Source: Affinundibacterium baiyunense (GTDB lineage: Bacteria > Pseudomonadota > Gammaproteobacteria > Burkholderiales > Burkholderiaceae_D). From it: a stretch of DNA of 64,000 nt. The notes below the pieces were generated by a model that did not search any database, was not told where the DNA came from, and saw only the letters and a list, made by a program, of their open reading frames with translations. Positions 9,342 to 20,066 of this stretch are shown here, piece by piece. The position numbers and the translations under genes are program-made. Position 1 is the stretch's first letter. Each line of letters starts with the position of its first letter. The stretch covers positions 1-64,000 of the forward strand of contig NZ_JAGSPM010000002.1 of the NCBI RefSeq assembly GCF_018139645.1, given 5' to 3'.

Positions 9342-10050
9342 GTTGATCTCACTATTTGAGCAAAAAATAAATCGGAATTACGGGTAATAGTGCATGCGCC
9401 GTTGCCTTGATGTGGCCCTGTTATGGAAGAGCACCCAATAAACAATAGCAACACGCTATTCACACGATTACTGCCCCAAAACCGCTGCTCATGCTTAGTT
9501 TCATCTTGTGGTTTCGCTCTTATCATCAACAAACTATCAAGATAGCGTCAAGACAATAAAAGCACACATCTAACAAAACAGGGTAGGGAACCCGTAATTA
9601 GACACTATTTTTCAAGCGACTGTCAATCCATTTGACCGCTTTTATTCGTTTTCAAGGAGTATTAACGAAAAGAAATTTCACCTCGCCTGTGGATAACTCT
9701 GGCTGCGAAGAGTAGAATAGCGGGGTCTGAAGTATTGCCGTAACACAGCGTCATCTGAACAAAATTTCAATTTTATTTTTTGCGTAAGCCACCACACACA
9801 TTCGCTGAATTAATGGCGAATTTGCATAAATCAGGGCAATTTGCTCCGCTATAATTAAGCGACAATTTGGACGATGTTGCTTGGCTCGAACAAAATAAGA
9901 TAGGAACAGCAATGAATGCAAGCCAAGGCAACTACTCATTAAAAGTGGAAATCGCTCACCGGTAAGCGCGCTAATAAGAAGACGCGATATTAAGGAGTCG
10001 ATTTTGAAAAGAACAAAAACTTAAGCATTAAGTAAACAGTAAAGCGATTC
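9342..10050. other. Probable chromosomal origin region (oriC), rpmH-dnaA gap
   Basis: A 709-base gene-free stretch between divergent rpmH and dnaA, the standard place for oriC. It holds one perfect DnaA box (9689-9697), a near match reading TTATGCAAA on the minus strand around 9822-9832, and a very A/T-rich stretch at 9760-9781 that could be the unwinding element. It must also contain the divergent promoters for rpmH and dnaA. Only one perfect box is visible, which is few for an origin, so the assignment rests mainly on context. Confidence 0.7.
9689..9697 (-). promoter_or_regulatory. DnaA box
   Basis: TGTGGATAA, the exact complement of the strong DnaA box TTATCCACA, in the gap between rpmH and dnaA. 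Confidence 0.8.
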
Positions 10051-11457
10051 ATGGAAAATTTCTGGCAAGCCTGCTCCTCACAACTCGAACAGGAACTCAC
10101 GCCTCAACAATTTAGTGCTTGGATTAAGCCATTAACCGTGGTGGACTTTGAAGAAGGTCTGCTGCGTATTGGCGCACCTAATCGCTTTAAACTGGATTGG
10201 GTCAAAGCCCAATTCGCCAGTCGTATCGCTGAGTTCGCCGCGCAGTTTTGGGATGATACGGTGAATGTCGAATTCATCATTGATCCACGCGCTGGCAAAA
10301 AACCAATCTCAACCACAACACCACCCGCTAACGCTGGTCAAGGTAATGGGGCTGATCACGGTCAGCGCACCTCGCAAATTGGTAGTAATGATTTAGTCGC
10401 GCCAGATCCAATCCCAGAAACAGCACCACGTCGTGACAATTCACGGATTAATTTTGATCTGACTTTTGATAGCTTTGTCACTGGTAAAGCGAATCAATTG
10501 GCGCGCGCAGCGGCAATTCAAGTCGCAAATAATCCTGGCGTATCGTATAACCCACTATTTTTATATGGTGGCGTTGGTTTAGGTAAAACGCATTTGATTC
10601 ATGCAATTGGCAATCAAATTTTGCACGACAAACCAAATGCCCGGATTCGTTACATCCACGCCGAACAATATGTGCGTGACGTGGTGACGGCGTATCAGAA
10701 AAAAGGGTTCGACGATTTCAAACGTTATTACCATTCACTCGATTTATTGCTAATCGACGATATTCAATTCTTCGGTGGCAAGAGCCGCACGCAAGAAGAA
10801 TTCTTCTATGCGTTTGAAGCGCTGATCGCCGCCAAGAAACAAATCATTATCACCAGCGATACCTATCCGAAAGAAATTTCGGGCATGGATGACCGCTTGA
10901 TTTCACGCTTTGATTCGGGTTTGACGGTGGCGATTGAACCACCAGAACTAGAAATGCGTGTCGCGATTTTATTAAAGAAAGCCTACACCGAAGGCGTACA
11001 GTTTTCGGATGACGTTGCCTTCTTCGTCGCCAAACATTTGCGCTCCAATGTGCGTGAACTAGAAGGTGCATTGCGCAAGATCTTGGCGTACTCTCGCTTC
11101 CACGGCAAAGACATCACGATTGATGTCGTCAAAGAAGCCTTGAAAGATTTATTGTCAGTACAAAACCGCCAAATCTCGGTTGAAAATATTCAGAAAACAG
11201 TCGCCGATTTTTTCAATATCAAAGTCGCGGATATGTATTCCAAACGTCGGCCAGCGAATATCGCGCGACCACGTCAGATTGCGATGTATTTGGCAAAAGA
11301 ACTAACGCAAAAGAGTTTGCCGGAAATCGGTGAATTGTTTGGTGGACGCGATCATACGACCGTGCTGCACGCGGTCCGCAAGATTGCGGCAGATAGAGCG
11401 AAAAGTCCTGAATGCAACCATGAGATTCATGTGTTGGAACAGACTTTGAAGGGGTAA
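10051..11457 (+). CDS. dnaA: Chromosomal replication initiator DnaA
   Basis: Binds DnaA boxes and opens the origin. The 468-residue protein has the N-terminal DnaB-loading domain (F-W-Q-A-C-x-x-x-L-E-x-E-L-x-P-Q-Q-F-S), a short linker, the AAA+ domain with Walker [11 protein letters not shown] near 173-182 and Walker [11 protein letters not shown], and the C-terminal box-binding helix with [11 protein letters not shown]. Start chosen at the ATG 10051, where the family start M-E-N-F-W lies. dnaN and gyrB follow in the same direction. Confidence 0.98.
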   Translation: MENFWQACSSQLEQELTPQQFSAWIKPLTVVDFEEGLLRIGAPNRFKLDWVKAQFASRIAEFAAQFWDDTVNVEFIIDPRAGKKPISTTTPPANAGQGNGADHGQRTSQIGSNDLVAPDPIPETAPRRDNSRINFDLTFDSFVTGKANQLARAAAIQVANNPGVSYNPLFLYGGVGLGKTHLIHAIGNQILHDKPNARIRYIHAEQYVRDVVTAYQKKGFDDFKRYYHSLDLLLIDDIQFFGGKSRTQEEFFYAFEALIAAKKQIIITSDTYPKEISGMDDRLISRFDSGLTVAIEPPELEMRVAILLKKAYTEGVQFSDDVAFFVAKHLRSNVRELEGALRKILAYSRFHGKDITIDVVKEALKDLLSVQNRQISVENIQKTVADFFNIKVADMYSKRRPANIARPRQIAMYLAKELTQKSLPEIGELFGGRDHTTVLHAVRKIAADRAKSPECNHEIHVLEQTLKG

Positions 11458-11474
11458 TTAGCAACTGGAATGTT

Positions 11475-11640
11475 CCCTCTCCCGCAAGCGGGAGAGGGTT
11501 AGGGTGAGGGAAGTTCAGCAAGAAGAAAGAGTATTAGTATAGTTGGCGTGAAGGATCAATATTTTTAACGCTAGGCAATGCGATTACTGGATTCTGAAAT
11601 ACCCTCATCCCCTACCCTTCTCCCGCTTGCGGGAGAAGGG
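11475..11640. repeat. Inverted pair of REP-like hairpins, dnaA-dnaN gap
   Basis: The left unit (11475-11510) is CCCTCTCCCGC-AA-GCGGGAGAGGG followed by TTAGGGTGAGGG. The right unit (11602-11640) is the same in reverse: CCCTCATCCCCTACCC, then CTTCTCCCGC-TT-GCGGGAGAAG. The pair is spaced like a BIME (two REP units facing each other). A second such pair lies at 13030-13184, and both left units are followed by GTTCAGCAA. Confidence 0.85.
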
Positions 11641-11683
11641 AGAGCAAGCAAGAATAAGTAGTAATTAGCAGCAAACCCGGCGT

Positions 11684-11736
11684 AGGATTTACGTAAAATT
11701 GGCCACACGAATGATGGGCAGTTTTTCGCAAGTCCT
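11684..11736. repeat. Short imperfect palindrome, related to the 11763 element
   Basis: Arms AGGATTTACGTAAAATTG and CAGTTTTTCGCAAGTCCT are complementary with few mismatches. The outer sequence resembles the ends of the 11763-11863 element (CTTACGCAAAATTG and TTTTTCGTAAGACCT), so this may be an internally deleted copy. Confidence 0.5.
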
Positions 11737-11762
11737 CCCAATGTAGCAAAGTAGGCGACGTA

Positions 11763-11863
11763 GTGCTTACGCAAAATTGCGCTGGTTAGGCGCGGAGCCG
11801 AAGACAGTGCATTTGCACGGCGAGGCGAACGCAACAACACCAGCGTCTGTTTTTCGTAAGACC
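11763..11863. repeat. Palindromic repeat, long copy (family shared with 4623-4692)
   Basis: Begins GTGCTTACGCAAAATTGCGC and ends CCAGCGTCTG-TTTTTCGTAAG; the ends are complementary, and an inner GTGCATTTGCAC hairpin sits at the centre. It is about 101 bases, with no open frame. The copy at 4623-4692 carries the same ends and lacks the centre. It lies just ahead of dnaN. Confidence 0.75.
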
Positions 11864-11910
11864 TATGATGAAGCATCCTTTAACATTGAATTAACAAGTG
11901 AGGATATAAA

Positions 11911-13017
11911 ATGCAATTGGTCAAAACCCACAGGGATACCCTCTTACGGCCCCTGCAAATTGTAAGTGGTATTGTCGAGCGTCGGCACACTTTGCCGATT
12001 CTGGCCAATATTCTCATCCGCAAAGACGGCGAAAAAGTGTCCTTTTTATCGACCGATATCGAAGTCCAAATTACTACGCATGCGGAAATCGGTTCGGGTG
12101 GCGAAGTGACTGCGACCACGGTTGCAGCACGCAAATTACTCGACATCTTGCGCGCACTGCCTGATGACAATGACGTCACCTTGAAGCTCGACAACAAGAA
12201 GATGACCGTGCAATCCGGCAAATCGCGTTTCTCTTTGCAGACTTTGGCAGCGGAAGAATTTCCAACCGTCGCCCAAGCGGAACATTTCAATGCCAGTGTC
12301 AGCTTGCCACAAAAAGCTTTGAAGCATTTGTTCAACATGGTGCATTTCTCCATGGCGCAGCAAGATATTCGTTACTACTTGAACGGCTTGTTATTAGTCG
12401 TTGATGGTAAAAACGTGATTGCGGTTGCAACCGATGGTCACCGTTTGGCGTATGCACAAGTCGAAGTCGAACAAGAATTCGCGCGTCAAGAAGTCATCAT
12501 TCCACGCAAAACGATTTTGGAATTACAGCGTCTGTTAGAAGACAAAGACGAACCAGTTCAACTCGACATCGCCAACAATCAAGTCAAATTGACGTTTGCT
12601 GATATCGAATTAATCTCCAAATTGGTCGAAGGCAAATTCCCTGACTTCAATCGTGTGATCCCTAAAGGTTACAAAAACAATTTCACCTTAAGCCGTGAAA
12701 AACTCCTGCGCTCTTTGCAACGTGTCGCGATTATGACTTCGGACAAATTCAAAGGCGTACGTTGCGTGATCGAACCAGGTTTAATGCGCATCTTGTCCAC
12801 CAATGCGGATCAAGAAGAAGCGGTTGAAGAAATCGAAATCGATTACGGCGGCGATAGCGTCGATATCGGCTTTAACGTGACGTATTTGTTAGATGTCTTG
12901 AACAACCTCAAAGTCGATCAAATCAATGTCGCTTTGGGTGATTCCAATTCATCTGCTTTGATCACAATTCCTGAGAATGGTGATTTCAAATACGTTGTCA
13001 TGCCGATGCGGATTTGA
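11911..13017 (+). CDS. dnaN: DNA polymerase III sliding clamp (beta subunit)
   Basis: The processivity clamp of the replicative polymerase. The 368-residue protein has the three repeated clamp domains, with the recognisable start M-Q-L-V-K-x-x-R-D-x-L-L-x-P-L-Q, the R-H-T-L-P-I-L-A-N motif near 27-35, A-T-D-G-H-R-L-A near 175, and the family C-terminus Y-V-V-M-P-M-R-I. Both flanking gaps carry palindromic repeats. Confidence 0.98.
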   Translation: MQLVKTHRDTLLRPLQIVSGIVERRHTLPILANILIRKDGEKVSFLSTDIEVQITTHAEIGSGGEVTATTVAARKLLDILRALPDDNDVTLKLDNKKMTVQSGKSRFSLQTLAAEEFPTVAQAEHFNASVSLPQKALKHLFNMVHFSMAQQDIRYYLNGLLLVVDGKNVIAVATDGHRLAYAQVEVEQEFARQEVIIPRKTILELQRLLEDKDEPVQLDIANNQVKLTFADIELISKLVEGKFPDFNRVIPKGYKNNFTLSREKLLRSLQRVAIMTSDKFKGVRCVIEPGLMRILSTNADQEEAVEEIEIDYGGDSVDIGFNVTYLLDVLNNLKVDQINVALGDSNSSALITIPENGDFKYVVMPMRI

Positions 13018-13029
13018 TGTAACAAACCT

Positions 13030-13184
13030 CCCTTCTCCCGGGCACGGGAGAAGGGTCGGGGATGAGGGGCGTTCAGCAATCCATGAGTGTGAAAGAAATC
13101 AATCTTAAGATTCCATCACAATTTTGGTTTTTCTACGTACTCAACCACCCTCACCCCAACCCTCTCCCGCTAGCGGGAGAGGGA
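13030..13184. repeat. Inverted pair of REP-like hairpins, dnaN-gyrB gap
   Basis: Left unit 13030-13069 (CCCTTCTCCCG-GGCA-CGGGAGAAGGG then TCGGGGATGAGG) and right unit 13148-13184 (ACCCTCACCCCAA, then CCTCTCCCGC-TA-GCGGGAGAGG) face each other, exactly as in the dnaA-dnaN gap. An open frame across this stretch (13062-13250) is an artefact of the repeat. Confidence 0.85.
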
Positions 13185-13237
13185 GCTAAAAAACAAAACA
13201 AAGCACTAAAAAATCGCAGCCAAAAGCTGCTTGTTAA

Positions 13238-15772
<2,535 letters not shown>

Positions 15773-15785
15773 TCAGATAAATTAG

Positions 15786-15812
15786 AACCCAACGAGAGTT
15801 GGGTTTTTTTTG
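15786..15812 (+). terminator. Rho-independent terminator after gyrB
   Basis: AACCCAAC-GAGA-GTTGGGTT followed by a T run, 14 bases past the gyrB stop. It marks the left border of the first defence island. Confidence 0.9.
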
Positions 15813-15944
15813 GGCGCTCATTTCGGCCTATTGTCCTTTATTGTGTCAGGCCGATCGGTTGTCATATGTGACAAATACCATGTGCCAATTTTGTTGGGTG
15901 AAGTCAGTGTGTTTTGAGATATTTTTAAAAGAGTTGAGAAGAGA

Positions 15945-17825
15945 ATGACCGACATTAATTGGGAAATGAAGTTCGATCTGAACACACTTGAACATTTAGG
16001 GGTCAAGCTGTACACGCAATATCCTCCAATGATTGCCGAATTGATTTCAAATTCTTGGGATGCTGATGCGAAAGTAGTGAAGATTGAGCTATTTGATGAA
16101 GGTAACAAAAAAATTATCGTGTCCGATAATGGTCATAGCATGACCGCCGAGGAGTTGAACGATTGTTTTCTTACCGTTGGCCGAAATCGTCGTTTGTCTA
16201 CTCAATCTGGTGTAAGTCAATCCGGGAGAGCTGTGTTGGGAAAAAAGGGCATTGGAAAACTTTCGATGTTCGGGATCGCTGAAAAGATCAAGATAACGAC
16301 CATAAAGAATTCCGAGAAGAATGCTTTTGAAATGCATTATCCGACTATGAAATCTAGTGGTGGACGTTATTTGCCGAATCCTTTAATCAAGCGGCAACAC
16401 ACTAGTGAGGCAGATGGAACAGTCATTGAACTTGATGAGATCAAAAGAAAATCTCCATTTGATTCCCGAGCACTAGCAAATAGTTTGCCAAAACGTTTCT
16501 CGATTTTCGATGAACTCCATGTACAGATTTATCGTAATGGAACTTTAGAAGCGACGGTTTCTAATACAGATCTTTTCGAAGGCATAAGTAAGCAATTTGA
16601 ATGGAACTTCCCGATCGATTTTCAGAATGGCTTTGATAGCTTAGATTATTGTATTAACCGAGGGATCACTGGTAAGTTGTTGACTTCTCATACTCCTCTA
16701 AACAAGTTGCAGCAAGGAGTCACCCTACTCGCTAGGAAGAAGTTGGTTCAAGAAAACGCCTACTTTGACGACAGATCTAACGATTATTTTCACTCCTATC
16801 TGTATGGATATTTGGAAATCGACTTTATCGATCAAGATAACGAGCTGGATAACGTCTCGACGGATCGCAAATCGTTGATTTGGGAAGGTAGTGAACTAGA
16901 AGAGCTCAAACAGCATTTAAACAATATCCTTAAGTTTGTTTCAAAAGAATGGCGAAGTCGCCGTCTTGTGGCTAAAAAAGAAAAATTTAAACAGACATAT
17001 AAAGTAGACCTAGATCAATGGCTTCAAGAGTTGAGCCCAGTTGAGAAACCATTGGCAACGAAGATCGCTCATTCAATTTTAGGTAATGAAAATTTAGACG
17101 GAGAAAAAGCTGCGGCTCTCTTTGCGCATATTCAAGATGCCTTCTCATTACAGGGATTTCAAGAATTTGCACAAAAATTAGATGACTTGGGGGCTTTAGA
17201 CGATTCTAATGCCATCAAACTTCTAGATGACTGGGGCTTTATTGAAGCCAAGGAAATGGCGAAACTATCAGAAGGCAGAATTAGTACAATAAATCAGTTT
17301 GAAAAATACATTCAGCAAAACGTATCTGAAACTAAAGTGATGCAGAAATTTTTGGAGAATTTCCCTTGGATACTCGATCCTCGAATGAACAACTTTGAGC
17401 GGGAAGTCACATACAGTAACTGGTTAAAAGAAAAGTTCCCAGAGGATAAACTTGAGGGGAGCAATAAGCGAATCGATTTTTTGTGCTCGAATACTAATGG
17501 GGCGATCCACATAATTGAACTTAAACGCCCGAGAATCAAGATTGGCTTGGAAGAGTTGAATCAATGCACACAGTACTTGGAGTTTATCAGAAGCAAACTT
17601 CCACATGGCGTTTCAACAGTTAAAGTAATTTTGATCTCCGAGAATCATAAATATGGTCCCGGCATCGAAGATATGGTTGATGCACTAAGAAAGGCTGGTA
17701 ATTTCGAAATCAAGTCCTACAGCGACCTCTTAACCCAAGCGCGAACATATCACTCTGATTTCATTAAGAAATACGAGGAGATTGTGGACATCAAGTCTAA
17801 ACAAAATAAAACACTAGAAATCTGA
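15945..17825 (+). CDS. GHKL-type ATPase fused to a PD-(D/E)XK (Shedu-like) nuclease domain
   Basis: Probably an anti-phage defence effector; the function is inferred. The N-terminal ~200 residues are an Hsp90/MutL-type GHKL ATPase: N-box E-L-I-S-N-S-W-D-A-D-A near 28-38, D-N-G-H-S-M near 60 (Gly replaced by His), and G-K-K-G-I-G-K-L-S near 101-109. The middle is unassigned. The last ~160 residues read like the Shedu/DUF4263 nuclease: a leader F-L-E-N-F-P-W-I-L-D, then R-I-D-F-L (Asp about 511) and I-I-E-L-K-R-P (Glu about 525, Lys about 527), and a late S-Y-S-D-L-L-T-Q-A-R. It lies directly after gyrB and is convergent with two probable nuclease genes. Base composition is more A/T-rich than gyrB, consistent with transfer. 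Confidence 0.8.
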   Translation: MTDINWEMKFDLNTLEHLGVKLYTQYPPMIAELISNSWDADAKVVKIELFDEGNKKIIVSDNGHSMTAEELNDCFLTVGRNRRLSTQSGVSQSGRAVLGKKGIGKLSMFGIAEKIKITTIKNSEKNAFEMHYPTMKSSGGRYLPNPLIKRQHTSEADGTVIELDEIKRKSPFDSRALANSLPKRFSIFDELHVQIYRNGTLEATVSNTDLFEGISKQFEWNFPIDFQNGFDSLDYCINRGITGKLLTSHTPLNKLQQGVTLLARKKLVQENAYFDDRSNDYFHSYLYGYLEIDFIDQDNELDNVSTDRKSLIWEGSELEELKQHLNNILKFVSKEWRSRRLVAKKEKFKQTYKVDLDQWLQELSPVEKPLATKIAHSILGNENLDGEKAAALFAHIQDAFSLQGFQEFAQKLDDLGALDDSNAIKLLDDWGFIEAKEMAKLSEGRISTINQFEKYIQQNVSETKVMQKFLENFPWILDPRMNNFEREVTYSNWLKEKFPEDKLEGSNKRIDFLCSNTNGAIHIIELKRPRIKIGLEELNQCTQYLEFIRSKLPHGVSTVKVILISENHKYGPGIEDMVDALRKAGNFEIKSYSDLLTQARTYHSDFIKKYEEIVDIKSKQNKTLEI

Positions 17826-17922
17826 GGTGAAGCTGTCCTAAGGAACAGCTTACATTTAACCGATGTTGCGGCCCCTTCCGTGGCATTCGCAATAGTCTTC
17901 GCATCTACTTTCTTTCGAAATA

Positions 17923-18936
17923 TCAGCTACTGGCCTTGAACAATTGTTGGAAATGTTGTTTCTGACAAATGTAGACGGGACTCGGGGTGTTCTTTGCCCT
18001 CATTCCTGGCCTTCCCTGTACAACTTTTTCCTCTTTGTTCGAATCAAATTTCGTCAATGAAATACAAAGCCAATCGACAAATTCTCTCTTAGTTTGGTCA
18101 CTAATTTGCTTTACAACATACGCATAATCGGTTTTTGGATATGATAGATCCTTCAGAATCTTCATGCATTTAAAACGAGGAACATCTAAGCCAAAACCCA
18201 CAGGGGGCGTCTTGGATAAATCCTTCTCTTTCACCTCTATAAAAGTGAAGCCATCTGGGTAAGTTTTGTTGGGATGTATCAAGTCAATGTCCGCTGGTTG
18301 CCCTTTAATTTTTCCAAATCCTAGGAAACCGTCAACGAGAAGTCGATCAACGTAAAGGTCTATGAGGTATTCAATTGGATACTGGGCGCATTTTTTTAAC
18401 CAAACATCTTTAGTCGCTTTTTCTACTCTTGAAACGACATTCGGATTTCGCCCGCAATCTTCAAACTTCCCCAACAATTCAGACAAATTTGTAATTTGAA
18501 AGTTGCCGTCTACGAACGTGAAAACTCGAAATTTTGGAATTGGCAATGGTGTGCCGATTTTCATAACATCAGATCGATCCCAGTTTTCAAAATCGGAGAA
18601 ATCCGATAAATTTTGAACATAAAATAGCCCTTTGTTTGGGAGCTTATCGAGCGTTGAGTATAGGTTTTGTAACGAATGGTCAGGTTCGAGTTGGTCGATC
18701 ATGTAAACAACGGGCATATTCGTCGACTCGGCTTTTCTGACAGTTGGAATTAACCAACATGATGAGTAGATTCTCCTGTCGGGATTCCTTTTTTTTAGAA
18801 GTGTCGCAAGTTCGTATTCGGCACCGAAGCCTTTATATCTAGAGACATATGCAGATTCGCTCAAAACGTTGTTCGCAATGAGAACATGCATGAATTCAAG
18901 AGCGGAAATTTTTAACTTATCCGATTGAGAAAACAT
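17923..18936 (-). CDS. Probable restriction endonuclease or nuclease subunit, PD-(D/E)XK-like
   Basis: I do not recognise a named family. The ~337-residue protein has a plausible PD-(D/E)XK core late in the chain: P-A-D-I-D-L-I (Asp about 216-218), then F-T-F-I-E-V-K-E-K-D with Glu about 234 and Lys about 236. There is no signal peptide or membrane segment. It lies 31 bases downstream of another probable nuclease gene (18968-19963), and both are divergent from a cytosine methyltransferase, so they are likely the cutting partners of a type II-like restriction-modification system. I chose the ATG at 18936; the frame extends two codons to a TTG. Convergent with the GHKL-nuclease gene across a ~97-base gap. 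Confidence 0.6.
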   Translation of the reverse strand: MFSQSDKLKISALEFMHVLIANNVLSESAYVSRYKGFGAEYELATLLKKRNPDRRIYSSCWLIPTVRKAESTNMPVVYMIDQLEPDHSLQNLYSTLDKLPNKGLFYVQNLSDFSDFENWDRSDVMKIGTPLPIPKFRVFTFVDGNFQITNLSELLGKFEDCGRNPNVVSRVEKATKDVWLKKCAQYPIEYLIDLYVDRLLVDGFLGFGKIKGQPADIDLIHPNKTYPDGFTFIEVKEKDLSKTPPVGFGLDVPRFKCMKILKDLSYPKTDYAYVVKQISDQTKREFVDWLCISLTKFDSNKEEKVVQGRPGMRAKNTPSPVYICQKQHFQQLFKASS

Positions 18937-18967
18937 AATCAAGCCGTATCGTCAGAAAATAACATAC

Positions 18968-19963
18968 TTAAAAGTCCAACGTGGTCCTCTTTTTTACGTC
19001 TTCTACATCCAATATTTTTTTCAAATCCGAATGAAGTTGTGAGAGTGGCCGTAGAAAGGATGTGCCGTTAATATTCAGTGGTAACGCAGCCCCTCTAGCG
19101 GCGTATTCGTCAACCACCTCTTGAAAAGTATTCGTATTGCTTCGCACTTGGTCGTCAGAGACCGCGATATCAGGAAGATACATCGCCAAGAAACCTACTC
19201 TTTGAAAATTTCGGATTTTCGATTGACTTGTGAATTCGTCTTTGCTTGTAAAGAACCCAACACCAAGGATGTCGGTGGTGTATCCAGAGGCGAGCAAACG
19301 TTCTCGAGCAAAGTTAGATTTGACAGACAGCCACAAATTGTTCGGTAGGCACATCAAAACAAAATCGCCGTACGATTGAACTTTTTGATTGCTTGTCTTG
19401 AAGAAGTTCGTGCCATCGATTAGAGAGGTCATTGCAAGTTCTAGCAGAGTCTCAGACACACCACCAAGGTTCGAAACACCGCTTTGTTTCTCGTTGTCCG
19501 TCTGTTGACGTGTCCAACGTTGAAAGTTCATTTTGTCGATGAACTGTTTTGCCTGCACAAAAGTTGCGGGTGTAATCTTGAATCCGTTGTAAATCTCGGT
19601 CGACCTGATTGCGAGTGATGACAAAAGGTGGATGTTTTGTAAGAGGTTCGCGAAGATAGGGAAATTCCAGAGAAAAACCATCATCGCTTTGTTTTCTGGT
19701 GCATTCTCCCAGTCCTTTGCGGAGATGTTCTTTTCGCCGAGCTTTCTCAGAGTAGCGATTTGGCTATCCGAGAGGACACCAAGAATGCTGATAATCGCTG
19801 GTCGCAATAAATCAAAGTCTATGTGAGGATAATTGCTCGTCGTCACGTCCAGCCGCTGAAACAAAAGATTGTAAATGGGCAGAAAGAACTCATCCCAAAG
19901 CGCGAGGGATCTATCATTTGTGACTGAGTTAGGAGGTGTGATTTTAATATTGAGAATTTTCAT
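18968..19963 (-). CDS. Probable type II restriction endonuclease (divergent from cytosine methyltransferase)
   Basis: A 331-residue protein without a family I can name. A possible nuclease core runs from G-V-S-E-T-L-L-E (Glu about 171) through S-Y-G-D-F-V-L-M (Asp about 200) to L-W-L-S-V-K-S-N (Lys about 215), which fits E...D-x(n)-(E/S)xK of the PD-(D/E)XK fold with Ser in the middle position. The following F-A-R-E-R-L-L-A-S-G segment is also typical of restriction enzymes I have seen. It is transcribed away from the methyltransferase gene with a 103-base gap, the usual layout for a type II system. No clear ribosome-binding site precedes its ATG, so it may be leaderless or weakly translated. 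Confidence 0.6.
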   Translation of the reverse strand: MKILNIKITPPNSVTNDRSLALWDEFFLPIYNLLFQRLDVTTSNYPHIDFDLLRPAIISILGVLSDSQIATLRKLGEKNISAKDWENAPENKAMMVFLWNFPIFANLLQNIHLLSSLAIRSTEIYNGFKITPATFVQAKQFIDKMNFQRWTRQQTDNEKQSGVSNLGGVSETLLELAMTSLIDGTNFFKTSNQKVQSYGDFVLMCLPNNLWLSVKSNFARERLLASGYTTDILGVGFFTSKDEFTSQSKIRNFQRVGFLAMYLPDIAVSDDQVRSNTNTFQEVVDEYAARGAALPLNINGTSFLRPLSQLHSDLKKILDVEDVKKRTTLDF

Positions 19964-20003
19964 GCACGCAGTGTAATGAGAAATCGTGCAATTTCAAAAT
20001 ATG

Positions 20004-20034
20004 TTGTCGAGCCTAAGAAAAAGCAGGGTAAAAT
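20004..20034 (+). promoter_or_regulatory. Candidate promoter of the cytosine methyltransferase gene
   Basis: TTGTCG (20004-20009) and TAAAAT (20029-20034) with a 19-base spacer. Transcription would start near 20041, inside the palindrome at 20037-20051. Confidence 0.4.
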
Positions 20035-20036
20035 AA

Positions 20037-20051
20037 TGTACCTTGGGTACA
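20037..20051 (+). promoter_or_regulatory. Palindromic operator candidate before the methyltransferase
   Basis: TGTACC-TTG-GGTACA: perfect six-base arms, three-base spacer, ending 15 bases before the chosen ATG. It overlaps the predicted start of transcription. The methyltransferase itself carries a ribbon-helix-helix-like N-terminus, so self-repression through this site is plausible. Confidence 0.6.
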
Positions 20052-20066
20052 CTTTTTTTCTCTGTC

